From positions 1 through 51,832 of the forward strand of contig JACDEI010000038.1 of the NCBI GenBank assembly GCA_013816485.1: DNA of 51,832 nt, in the 5' to 3' direction. The stretch is from Planctomycetota bacterium (lineage in GTDB: Bacteria; Planctomycetota; UBA11346). Shown here one piece after another: positions 1-8,300 of the stretch. The notes beneath the pieces were generated by a model. That model was not told where the DNA came from. It was given only the letters and a program-made list of their open reading frames with translations, and made no database searches. The first letter of the stretch is position 1, and each line of letters begins with the position of its first letter. The position numbers and the translations under genes are program-made.

Positions 1-149
1 TCCCCTGTCAACGCTTACCCGCACGCCTTGCGGCGTTCGGGCCATGACTCGGGGCCACAGCGGATTGCTCATCCTTACTGCGCGGGGCTCTTGCATCCCC
101 TCTCCTATGATGATTTCACTGACGCACTTGGACCACTACAATGGTGCTT
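1..149. other. Non-coding left edge with cassette-junction motif
   Basis: No gene is supported here. The stretch lies just 3' of the small minus-strand gene ending at 150. It contains TTGGACCACTACA at 129-141, which recurs near 1966-1978 and, in a variant form, at 2001-2013, the latter at the 3' end of the second Rhs cassette. It is probably the boundary of the first cassette; what lies further left is outside the window. Confidence 0.35.
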
Positions 150-635
150 TTATTTGATTTCCTTCCCTGTAATTGATAAGAAGGCACTTCCATTTTTGGT
201 TTCCGTAAAGCCAACCTCAGCCGTCTTGCTCAAATTAAAATACCTAATCGAGCGAAGGAAAATAGACGTTTTTCTTCCAGATTCTTCATCAATATCCCCC
301 ACCCCTGACCCATGTGGATAATCGCGGTCTGGATTCCCCAGCTTGGCTATCGCCTCGTCGATCGTAGTTACCCCCTCGCAAAGCTTCTTAATTCGCTCCA
401 TTTCTTCTCGCTCTATCACGTAAAATTTTTCGCCGCGCATCGAATTAGGAAGGGAACCTCCGCAAATGAAGCAGTGATACAATCTTATCTTCGTTTTCCC
501 ATCAAAGGACACTATGCTGTACTCATGCATGCCTGCATCGTATTGAAAGGGGCCAACCTTTCTCGCGATGAGGTCTTGCACAGTTTTACACTTACACTCA
601 ATGTCGGAAACAGACCTAGCGTTTGGTTTTGGCAT
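150..635 (-). CDS. Small protein downstream of Rhs cassette 1, candidate immunity protein
   Basis: A 161-residue soluble protein with no signal peptide or membrane segment. The start is supported by AAGGAG seven bases upstream of the ATG. It begins 24 bp after the stop of the orphan Rhs tip gene (660-1751) on the same strand, which is the usual position of an Rhs immunity gene. It has a CKCK stretch near residue 14 and a CFICGG motif near residue 56 followed by SLPNSMRGE. The latter resembles small zinc-ribbon-like immunity-type proteins of the DUF6980 kind, but only weakly. Function is therefore inferred from position. It differs completely from the small gene after the second cassette (2008-2427), as expected if each pair is specific. 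It could instead be an unrelated small cytosolic protein. Confidence 0.6.
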   Translation of the reverse strand: MPKPNARSVSDIECKCKTVQDLIARKVGPFQYDAGMHEYSIVSFDGKTKIRLYHCFICGGSLPNSMRGEKFYVIEREEMERIKKLCEGVTTIDEAIAKLGNPDRDYPHGSGVGDIDEESGRKTSIFLRSIRYFNLSKTAEVGFTETKNGSAFLSITGKEIK

Positions 636-659
636 TGGAGAACTCCTTATCGTATGTCG

Positions 660-1751
660 TCAGTCAATATGCTCAGTGACGTAGACGCAATCTTTGGCCG
701 TAGTCCCATCTGGGCATTTAGGGATAAATCTTGGCTGTGGGGGGCATGGTGAAGTTCTCGGCACCACATCATCGGCAGCAATGTTTTCTGTCTCATCATC
801 CTCGCAGGGAACACAACGACAGGTGTAATAGCAAATCTTAGCACCGTCATCATCGTTGGGGCCAAGGGGAATTTTGGGGGGACCGCCGCCACCGGGGCCC
901 GGTCTTGGCGCATCTTCCGGAGCAGGCTCGCTAGGCGGATCTAAGGTTGTAGTGCCTGTATCACTTGAACCACCATCGCTTGAACCCCCATCATTCGAAT
1001 CACGATACCACATGTAGGCCACAAGCGCCGAAATCCCTGCGCCAACTGTCCAACCACCACCACCGCCAGAGCCGCCGCCACTATCGAATTCATTCTTCTT
1101 CCCAAGTTTGGATGGTCCCTCCATGACTCCCCCACCCTGCATACCGGATGGATCAATCCACTGCCTAGCACCCACCATCCCAAAATAGAGTCCTAGTCCT
1201 TCCGCATAATCTCTTGCCGCGTTAGGGTAACGCTGATTTATGGCAATTACGAAATACTGCCCCCCTGGCCCATCTAAACCGGAGTACGTAGGACCGAAAA
1301 TTCGGTCAAACGGATCCCGACTCACAAACCGTCCCAAGCTCCCCGAGTAGTACCGCGCCCGGAAGTACCACAGTCCGGTCTCCGTATCGAGATAGCGCCC
1401 CGTAAATCCGATCTGGTTCCCATACGACGACGATGACCGCGTGGTGATACCATCCGCCGCCAGCACCGTCCGCTGCCCGTAGGCGTCGTAGCGGTAGCGT
1501 TCGACGACGCTCCCGCTGTTGTCGGTGAGCGCAGCGACGCTGTAGAGGTGATTGGCATGCACGAACTTGCGTTCACCTACGACGCCACTGGCCGGAAGAA
1601 TCGCGAGCAGTTCATCCACATAGCTGCCATAGACATAGCTCCGCCTCGCCCCAGAAAAACGCGATGGCCCACGCCAGGGCACTCCAGCACCGGCATGCGG
1701 TCGTGATTTCTTGGATACGCGGGCAACCATGGAGGCGAACATTATCAGCAC
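660..1751 (-). CDS. Orphan Rhs tip protein 1: RHS-repeat-associated core plus variable C-terminal tail
   Basis: The frame encodes 363 residues from a GTG at 1751. Residues 41-147 are a typical RHS-repeat-associated core, with YGSYVDE, RYRYDAYG, GFTGRYLD, TGLWYFRARYYS and GRFVSRDP. The long YD-repeat shell of a complete Rhs protein is absent, so this is an orphan tip, probably displaced or remnant; an in-frame TAA lies a few codons upstream. After the RDP boundary the tail is unrelated to that of the second cassette. It has a Gly-rich linker (about 225-233), a short hydrophobic stretch (about 236-249), a Pro/Gly-rich spacer and a Cys-rich end (Cys307, 311, 313, 316, 336, 346, 355). In this family the tail is commonly a toxin, but no catalytic motif is recognised here. 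Whether it is expressed is unknown; it may serve as a donor for recombination onto a full-length rhs gene. Confidence 0.7.
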   Translation of the reverse strand: MLIMFASMVARVSKKSRPHAGAGVPWRGPSRFSGARRSYVYGSYVDELLAILPASGVVGERKFVHANHLYSVAALTDNSGSVVERYRYDAYGQRTVLAADGITTRSSSSYGNQIGFTGRYLDTETGLWYFRARYYSGSLGRFVSRDPFDRIFGPTYSGLDGPGGQYFVIAINQRYPNAARDYAEGLGLYFGMVGARQWIDPSGMQGGGVMEGPSKLGKKNEFDSGGGSGGGGGWTVGAGISALVAYMWYRDSNDGGSSDGGSSDTGTTTLDPPSEPAPEDAPRPGPGGGGPPKIPLGPNDDDGAKICYYTCRCVPCEDDETENIAADDVVPRTSPCPPQPRFIPKCPDGTTAKDCVYVTEHID

Positions 1752-1956
1752 GTAGCACGATGTCGATTAACTAACTCACCAGGGAATCGGTCGCGTCGGT
1801 GGCCTGATCAACCATTATGAACGCGTGGCGTGACCGGCAATCTACTCGGACGCGAGCGGGGGAAATGCGAAGATTAGGCTGATAAAATCCAGGGAATCCG
1901 CTCGGGTACTACAAGGTGAACGAGAAAATCCGCGGGAAATGGCCGCGTATTTCAGG

Positions 1957-2014
1957 GTTTCCCAATTGGACCACTACAGGAGTTCTTCGGGGTTTCCCAA
2001 TGGTCCACTACAAC
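1957..2014. repeat. Direct repeat pair at Rhs cassette junction
   Basis: GGTTTCCCAATTGGACCACT and its following ACA lie at 1957-1979, and a near copy with TGGTCC in place of TTGGACC lies at 1991-2013. A third copy of the second half is at 129-141. The copies lie just past or across the 3' ends of the two small genes that follow each Rhs tip, so they may mark cassette boundaries. No transposase is nearby. Confidence 0.5.
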
Positions 2015-2427
2015 GGCCGCCTTACCCCCTTGAGCCTTTCCTCGACAACCCCTACGTCGCACGGCCTAACGAAGAAAAGATTTTCAGATCGCTGCCCTCC
2101 CATCTTCATGCTCATCGGTAGGTAGAGTTGGATATCGTTTTCGAGGATGATCCGGGAATTGATTGACTCGTAGGCGTTGATCGCCATGGGGAGTATTTCG
2201 CCGCGTTCTCTCAGCGCCTGAAACGCCGATTGATTCCTCTCTAACACTGTTGAATTGGGAACCTCGCCCGTTCGCAGTTGGGCACTCGCCGCCCTATCGG
2301 TTTCCTCGAACTCTTTCCAAGCTTGGTCCGTTGCGCTTCCAGATGCCCAACGCCAAGCCACAAAGAAGAACACCATGAGAAGTAATCCCGCGACCGTACC
2401 GGCCATGAAATAGCTAACTCTTCCCAT
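2008..2427 (-). CDS. Small single-pass membrane protein downstream of Rhs cassette 2, candidate immunity protein
   Basis: About 139 residues starting MGRVSYF. An ATG at 2436 overlaps the upstream stop, but the ATG at 2427 has AGGA eight bases upstream and is preferred. Residues about 5-26 form one strong hydrophobic segment (AGTVAGLLLMVFFFVAWRW) near the N-terminus, and the rest is soluble and charged. A membrane-anchored small protein right after an Rhs tip fits an immunity protein that guards the membrane or periplasmic side, but no family is recognised. It shares nothing with the small gene of cassette 1. Translation is probably coupled to the Rhs gene. The alternative is a generic membrane protein. 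Confidence 0.55.
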   Translation of the reverse strand: MGRVSYFMAGTVAGLLLMVFFFVAWRWASGSATDQAWKEFEETDRAASAQLRTGEVPNSTVLERNQSAFQALRERGEILPMAINAYESINSRIILENDIQLYLPMSMKMGGQRSENLFFVRPCDVGVVEERLKGVRRPL

Positions 2428-2432
2428 GTGCG

Positions 2433-3632
2433 TCATCCTAGAGTTTCAAGTGCCTGGAATATGCCGGGGTCAAGGAAACGGGTGACTACCATAGTTGTAG
2501 TCAGAGGCGGGAGGCGGAGGTGGCGGAGTCGGGTCGCCAGCCCCTGGTGGCAACGACGTGGCAGGGCCATCGATTGTCCAATTGTCAGACCCGTCCGAAT
2601 ACGAGAAAGACCACTGAACACAGCCGAGGAATACATAATTTGCTTCTCTTTGCAGTAAAAACATGAGATCCATTTCTTTGGCATTTTGAAATTCGTAGTC
2701 GGGGAATCAAGAATCTGCCCATCTCCTCCGTATCCATCAATGAACTGATCCGTAGTTGGATTGTAGTTATAGAAAGGAGTCTGGGTTTCGGCATTATCTT
2801 CCCGTAAACCGGTGCCCGTTCCTGGCTCCCACCACTGCTTCGGCACTACCTTTTTACACTCACAGCAGCCTTCCGCATGTGTCAGTGTCGCCTTTATGTC
2901 AACACGAGCACCACCATGCATAGGATCTATAGTTACAGAGATTTTTACACACCTAAATTCATAATTTCTGGTTTCCTCTCCGTTCGGGTCGAGCATGTTT
3001 GGCGCGAAAACCGCCGCGTAAAGCCCGAGTCCATTTTGATACCCGTCCCCACCACGGGGGCCAAAGCGTTTTGTCGTTGGGGTTCTCGGTAATTGCGACC
3101 AAGCCTTGATCATTACTGGAATGGATGACCTCATCCACGGATCTCTATTCACAAACCGTCCCAAGCTCCCCGAATAGTACCGTGCGCGGAAGTACCAAAG
3201 ACCTGTCTCTTTGTCCAAATAGCGTCCCGTGAATCCGACTTGGTTCCCATACGACGACCCCGACCGCACGGTCGTTCCATCAGGAGCAAGGACCGTTCTA
3301 TTGCCAAAAGTGTCGTAACGATATCGCTCAATTACCGTTCCAGAATTATCAGTTATTGCGGCGACGCTGTAGAGGTGATTGCTGTGCACGAACTTGCGAT
3401 CACCTACGACGCCACTAGCCGGAAGAATCGCGAGCAGTTCATCCACATAGCTGCCATATATTACTGGACCATTTTGCCCAGAAACACACGAGGGACCAAA
3501 AGGATAGCGACGAGGAAAGTGCGATGACGGCCTACGCCACGGAACGCCTGTCCCAGCATGCACACGCGCTTTAGCAGACATGCGAGGAACCATGTCGCAT
3601 GACCGTAGTGCCGTGACCGTCTCTGTCATCAT
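2433..3632 (-). CDS. Orphan Rhs tip protein 2, probably frameshifted near its C-terminus
   Basis: The frame encodes 399 residues. Residues 59-165 are a core closely matching cassette 1 (YGSYVDE, RYRYDTFG, GFTGRYLDKETGLWYFRARY, GRFVNRDP). The preceding stretch HAGTGVPWRRPS also matches cassette 1, so the duplication extends upstream of the core. The N-terminal YD-repeat shell is missing. The tail differs from cassette 1 and has Cys228, CCEC (256-259) and CFYC (324-327). From about 2660 downward this frame looks non-coding (many Leu, Arg and Thr residues), while the neighbouring frame reads naturally (CVQWSFSYSDGSDNW, a run of six prolines, SHPFP) to a stop near 2470. A single-base indel near 2640-2680 is therefore likely. 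It could be a real mutation, a sequencing error or a recoding site. The toxin activity, if any, is not identifiable. Confidence 0.6.
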   Translation of the reverse strand: MMTETVTALRSCDMVPRMSAKARVHAGTGVPWRRPSSHFPRRYPFGPSCVSGQNGPVIYGSYVDELLAILPASGVVGDRKFVHSNHLYSVAAITDNSGTVIERYRYDTFGNRTVLAPDGTTVRSGSSYGNQVGFTGRYLDKETGLWYFRARYYSGSLGRFVNRDPWMRSSIPVMIKAWSQLPRTPTTKRFGPRGGDGYQNGLGLYAAVFAPNMLDPNGEETRNYEFRCVKISVTIDPMHGGARVDIKATLTHAEGCCECKKVVPKQWWEPGTGTGLREDNAETQTPFYNYNPTTDQFIDGYGGDGQILDSPTTNFKMPKKWISCFYCKEKQIMYSSAVFSGLSRIRTGLTIGQSMALPRRCHQGLATRLRHLRLPPLTTTMVVTRFLDPGIFQALETLG

Positions 3633-3851
3633 GCGATATCGACCCGACGAGCGCCTGTCGCACGACCTGGGGCAATCTCAGCCTTCTCCGGCGAGTTCCT
3701 GCACTTGCTTCCGCATCCGTTCGCTGATCCGGAATCCGCCAGGACAAAAATAAAAATAGACAGACTACCTATTCTCGTCCGCCGTTCTCCCGACGGTCGA
3801 CGTAGATCGTAGATCTGACCCATTCGCAGGAATGAGCCGCGAAACCACCTC

Positions 3852-4877
3852 TTAGCTGGGCGACGCGGTGCTGCTGCCCGCGTCCAGACGCACCGCCAGG
3901 CAGCGTGCCGGCAGCGAGCGTTTCGGCGCGGCAATACGTTCGACCAGCAGTTCGACCGCGACCTTGCCCAGTTCGTAACGCGGCAGGATCACCGTCGCGA
4001 GCGGCACGCCGGTGTGGTCGGCGGGATCGTCGGCGATGGTGACGATGCTGAGATCGCGTGGGACCTGGAGCCCCATCAGCGCCGTCGCGGTGTAGAGGAT
4101 CGGTTCGGCCTCGCGTTCGCAGTAGGTCACCACAGCCGTTGGCCGATCCGCAGCCGACAACCACGCGCGCGTCGCCGACAGCGTTTCGGCGGGTGATAAA
4201 GTCTGCGGTGTGGTGATCACGCGCGGCAGTAACTTCGCCGCGCGCATCGCCTGTTCGTAACCCGCCTGACGATCCCACGCGCTGTAGTGCTGGTCCGGCT
4301 GAGTGGTGGCATGGCAGTAGTCGATATAGGCGATGCGCCGATGACCGAGCTTCAGCAGGTGTTCCGTGGCCAGGCGCCCGGCGCCTTCGTCATCGGGATG
4401 GACGCAGTCGCGCGCACGTTTGGCGTTCATCCAAATCGCCGGCAGACGGTGTTTGGTGATCACCTGTTCGAGCGCGTCGGGGATGCCGGTGTTGTAGTTG
4501 ATCAGCAGTCCGTCGGCCATGAGTTCACCGATGATCTTGGGCATCTGCCCGCGTTCGCGCAGGTCCTCATCTGGAATGAGCGCGTGCACTAAATGCATGC
4601 CGGCCGCAGTCAGCGCGTGATCCATGCCAGTGATCTGCGGCCGGAACAACGTACTGCGCCACGGATTGTCGCTGAGCACCAGCGCCGCCGCATGGAAACG
4701 GCCCGAACGCATGGCCTTGGCCGCGCTGTTGGGCCGGTAGCCCAATTCCGCCGCCGCTGCCTGCACGCGCGCCACGGTCTCCGGGCGGAAGAGATCTTCT
4801 TTGCCACTGAGCACCGCACCGACGGTCTGGAGTGACAGGCCGCAATGCTCAGCGATGCGTTTGAGGGTGATGGCCAT
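3852..4877 (-). CDS. LacI-family transcriptional regulator
   Basis: A 341-residue protein. Residues 1-50 form a LacI-type helix-turn-helix (ITLKRIAEHCGLSLQTVGAV, then a hinge with ELGYRPNSAAKAMRSG). Residues about 60-335 form a periplasmic-binding-protein-like effector domain, with GRLATEHLLKLGHRRIAYI and PTAVVTYCEREAEPI typical of the family. The length is normal. Members bind palindromic operators and respond to small sugars. No clear ribosome binding site precedes the ATG, and the 5' region runs directly into an 11-copy heptamer array that starts 12 bp upstream. That array may have displaced or now form the promoter region. The nearest likely target is the secreted propeller/CBM9-like gene upstream on the same strand (5360-8698), or the gene may act elsewhere. 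The ligand is not predictable. Confidence 0.9.
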   Translation of the reverse strand: MAITLKRIAEHCGLSLQTVGAVLSGKEDLFRPETVARVQAAAAELGYRPNSAAKAMRSGRFHAAALVLSDNPWRSTLFRPQITGMDHALTAAGMHLVHALIPDEDLRERGQMPKIIGELMADGLLINYNTGIPDALEQVITKHRLPAIWMNAKRARDCVHPDDEGAGRLATEHLLKLGHRRIAYIDYCHATTQPDQHYSAWDRQAGYEQAMRAAKLLPRVITTPQTLSPAETLSATRAWLSAADRPTAVVTYCEREAEPILYTATALMGLQVPRDLSIVTIADDPADHTGVPLATVILPRYELGKVAVELLVERIAAPKRSLPARCLAVRLDAGSSTASPS

Positions 4878-4888
4878 GTGGGGTCAGG

Positions 4889-5081
4889 TCCGATGTCCGA
4901 TGTCCGATGTCCGATGTCCGATGTCCGATGTCCGATGTCCGATGTCCGATGTCCGATGTCCGATGTCACAGTGATGCTGAGGATTTCAGCGTTGCCATGG
5001 GTGCACGTTCAAACCTCTCACCCAGCAAACAAGTCTGCCGATCGAACATCGGACATCGGACATCGGACATCGGACATCGAA
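4889..5081. repeat. Inverted pair of heptamer arrays (TCCGATG x11 / CATCGGA x4-5) around an 81-bp spacer
   Basis: Eleven perfect copies of TCCGATG fill 4889-4965. After an 81-bp spacer, four perfect copies plus one imperfect copy of the reverse complement CATCGGA fill 5047-5081. Any transcript through this stretch could form a stem of roughly 30 bp with register slippage. The array lies at the 5' edge of the LacI gene. The spacer shows no gene. There are no unique spacers between units, so this is not a CRISPR array. Confidence 0.95.
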
Positions 5082-5082
5082 T

Positions 5083-5350
5083 TCATTTCGCCGTCACCTC
5101 CACCCCCTCGATCCGCACTGTCGCTGCGTTGTGCCAATGTGGCATCAGCGGCATCAGCGGCAGCAGCGGCAGCAGCAGCAATTCGTGGCCGTCGTTACGG
5201 ATACCCGCCAGGGTGGCGGGCGTTTGACCATCTAACGCGTTCAGGCCCGAATTGTAACCTTCCAATTTGTCTCTTCTGCCAATTACGACACCACCGGCGG
5301 GTTCTGCTGTCGCTGATGCCCAGGTGGCCCATTTCGCGGCAACCTGATGG
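5083..5350 (-). pseudogene. Possible 3' remnant of a secreted-enzyme gene
   Basis: After the stop of the large propeller gene an open frame continues to a TGA at about 5083 with amino-acid use unlike a shadow frame (KLEGYNSGLNALDGQTPATL, then a Leu/Pro/Met repeat, then ATVRIEGVEVTAK). It has no ATG and no good start in its own frame, so it may be the broken 3' end of a lost gene. The Leu-Pro-rich part is encoded by 9-bp repeats like those in the signal peptide of the gene at 20952-22508. The remnant ends at the heptamer pair. No family is assigned, and it could be fortuitous. Confidence 0.3.
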
Positions 5351-5359
5351 TCAGGTGCA

Positions 5360-8300
5360 TCATTTCTCTCCGCCGAGCACCACCGTGCCCCAGTTTTCCG
5401 GCAGCAGGCGCGCGCTGCCTGGGCGATCGACCACCAAGGCCTCCGACAGACCCGCCCAGTGCGCGGCGCGGTCGCGGCGGTCGCCGCTGGCGTTGGCCAC
5501 ACCCACCGAGCAGTCAAAGCCGAAGCGTGTTCCAGGCGTTGGCGTGATGCCAATGGCGGTGAGCGGGATGGCGAGTTCGACGTGGTAACGGATGCGCGGA
5601 GAATCGTTCTCCTTACCTTCGATGCGCCACGCCTGCTGAAGTCCTGGGATCTCGGCAATCTGATCAAACTTCACCGATGCCGCGGGCGAGGTGATGGTGT
5701 GAGGACTGGTTCCGCCGGGTTTGACCTGCCAGAATCCCCGGTGGTACGGCACAGTGCCGCCACCCTGCTTCACCTGTGCGGCGATGACGCGCACGTCGCC
5801 AGCGATCGCTTCACGATGCTGTGGGCTACGCCAGTCGTTGGAGAAATAGGCATCCACATATGCACCGCTGGTGAACGGACTCAGCGGCAGTTCGGTGCCG
5901 GCGTTCGCCGGACCGCCGGGCGCGCGGATCTCGTAGTGCAGGTAGAGGTTGGTGTCGTCGTACATGCCACGCACGGTGGCGAGGCGTTCACCATCAAGCA
6001 GCACCAGCATGGGACGCGCAGCCGTGATCTGTCCGTCCGATGAGCCGAACCAGCCTTCGCGGCCATCGAGTTCGCCGTCGATCTTGACCGCGTTTTTCAC
6101 GCGGTGGAACACCGCGCTGGGTTTTTCCGTCGGCAACACGCCATCGGGATCCCACGGCTTGGCCTGCGCCGCCTGCGCGGTGGAGATGCTCACCGGTGCT
6201 CCGCTGATGGCGCTGCGTTTGGGCATGACCACCTCATGCACCGAGACACCGAAGTCATTTGATGCGGCGTAGATCTTCCCATCGCGCGGATGGGTGAAGA
6301 CGTTGGCGCTCTGCATCTCGATGTAGACCGACTCATGGTCCGGCTTCTTGTCATTGGGACCGTGGTAGAGGTTGCCCAGGTAGAGGCCGTCCGCGTCCCA
6401 CACCCACAACATCCCCATCGCATCAGCGGCGAACACCGCACCACCGGCGACCCCGGCGAGCGAGATAGGATTGTACATCTGCCCAGGTTCCGCGACCCCA
6501 GGCGCACGCCGGCCAACCGCCCAACGCAGCGCGCCGGTCTGCTGATCGAACCGCGCGATCTTCTTGCGCCAGTTGCGGCCCGCCCACCAGCCGTCGCCGT
6601 CGATCCCAGGCAACTTCAGCGGCTGGGCGCATTCGGGTGCCAGGATGGTGAACCACGATCCCGCATCGGCGATCAGGTTGGCGGTCCACGCTGCGCCGAT
6701 GGTCTTGCTGCCGTCACCTCCACGCATGTCGGGATAACGCAGATCTCCCGGCAGATCGTGGGCCTGCGACCAGTCGTAGACCGGCACGCCATCAGCGGTG
6801 ATCTCCTTCAGCGGCAGGATACCCAGAATCGTGGCCTTGCCGGTGCGCGCGTCGGGTTTCACCAGCTTCTGATAGACGATGTTGAGCTGGTCGTCGAACC
6901 ACATGCTGTGCATGCGCTTCGAATCGGCGAGGTGTGCGGGCTCGCTGGTCACGGTGGTCTCGTCGATCTGCACGCGCTGATCGCCGTTGCGATCGGCCCA
7001 GGTAAACCAGTTGTTCGGCCCCTGATCATAGTAGGTCTGGATCTTCGCGCCCTGACGCTCACAGCGGTGCGAAAACGCCATCGCCACCAGCTTTGGTGCC
7101 TGCTCTGGTGCATAGGTATAGATCGCGCCTTCGTTCGAGAGCACGTAGTTGCGGCCCTTCACCGTACGCAGTCCACCTTCCGCACCGTAGGAAAAGATCG
7201 GCCAGGTCAGGTGTTTGCCGCTTTCGTCCTTGAGCTGATTGCCGCCGTGACCGAAGCCGACTACCACGTCGTCCTGCCAACACTGCGCGAAGGGCATGGT
7301 GTAACTCCACGCCGGACGCCAGGTTTTTTTCGCAAGGTCCATCTCCCACGACTGCATGCGCAGGTTGTCATCGAAGGCGCTGCCCACCTTTACCAGTTCA
7401 TCGGGGCGCGCGGGATTGCGCACATCCCCCCAACATTCGAGTTTGCGACAGAACCATTCGCGTTCGAGTTTGCCGTCGAGCGACCAGCGGCTGGTGCGTT
7501 GGAAGCCGGTAGTGACCTCAGTGACCAGCAGGCTCTTGCCGCCAGGAGCGATACACAAGCCGGTGATGTCGCCGAGCGCGCTGGAATCGAAACGCCCGCT
7601 GCGTGGTGCACCACCACTTTTTCCGATGCGGCGCAGCGGTTTCCCCGCCGCGCTGAAAGCATGGATCTGTTTGGTGCCACCTTCCCATTCGATGTCGATG
7701 GCGATGCGGCCAGAATCACCGACGTAGACCGTGCCATCAGCACCGACGCACAGCGCGTTGGGCGCCGTGAGTGTGCCGGGGGGCACCAGTACGCCCTGGG
7801 GTTCACCATCGAGCGTGTAGGTCAGCACCTGCGTATCGCTAACCACCAGCAGTCGACCATTGGTCACCGCGAGCCCGTACGGTTTCGGCACGCTCACCTG
7901 TTTGAGGATCTTGCCCGAGGCGCGCTCGATGATGAACAACTCGTTGTTCACCCCGACGCTGGCATAGATGCGTTCGGCCGTGATGGCGAGTCCGTCGAGG
8001 TTGTTCATCTCGCGATGTTTCCACCGGCCGACCGGCGTCTTCACCAGCTTCGATGGCAGCTTGGTCAGGATGCGCCCGCGCGGTTCGCCGAGCTTGTACT
8101 CAGCGATCTCCAGTCCCGACCCCCAGTTGAGGATGCCGAGGTAGAGATTCTTGTCGTCCATCGCCGACGCGCTGCGGCTGTCCCAGGGATAGAAAGTGTG
8201 GTAACGCAGGCTGATCTTGCCGTCGCCATCCATCTGCTGCACGCCGGTGATGGTGTGGTCCTCGACGCAGCCCTGCACCATCACCACGTCTTTGCCGTTG

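Noticed and set aside
3633..3851. Possible transposase remnant on the minus strand (frame with ERMRKQVQELAGEG)
   Set aside because: The readable stretch is about 20 codons with no start and no inverted repeats. It is not enough for a call.
4889..4965. CRISPR array
   Set aside because: Units are 7 bp and contiguous with no spacers; no cas genes are present.
4845..5588. A plus-strand frame with repeated SDVRCPM residues
   Set aside because: The repeat peptide is only the translation of the TCCGATG array; a 7-bp unit keeps frames open without coding selection.
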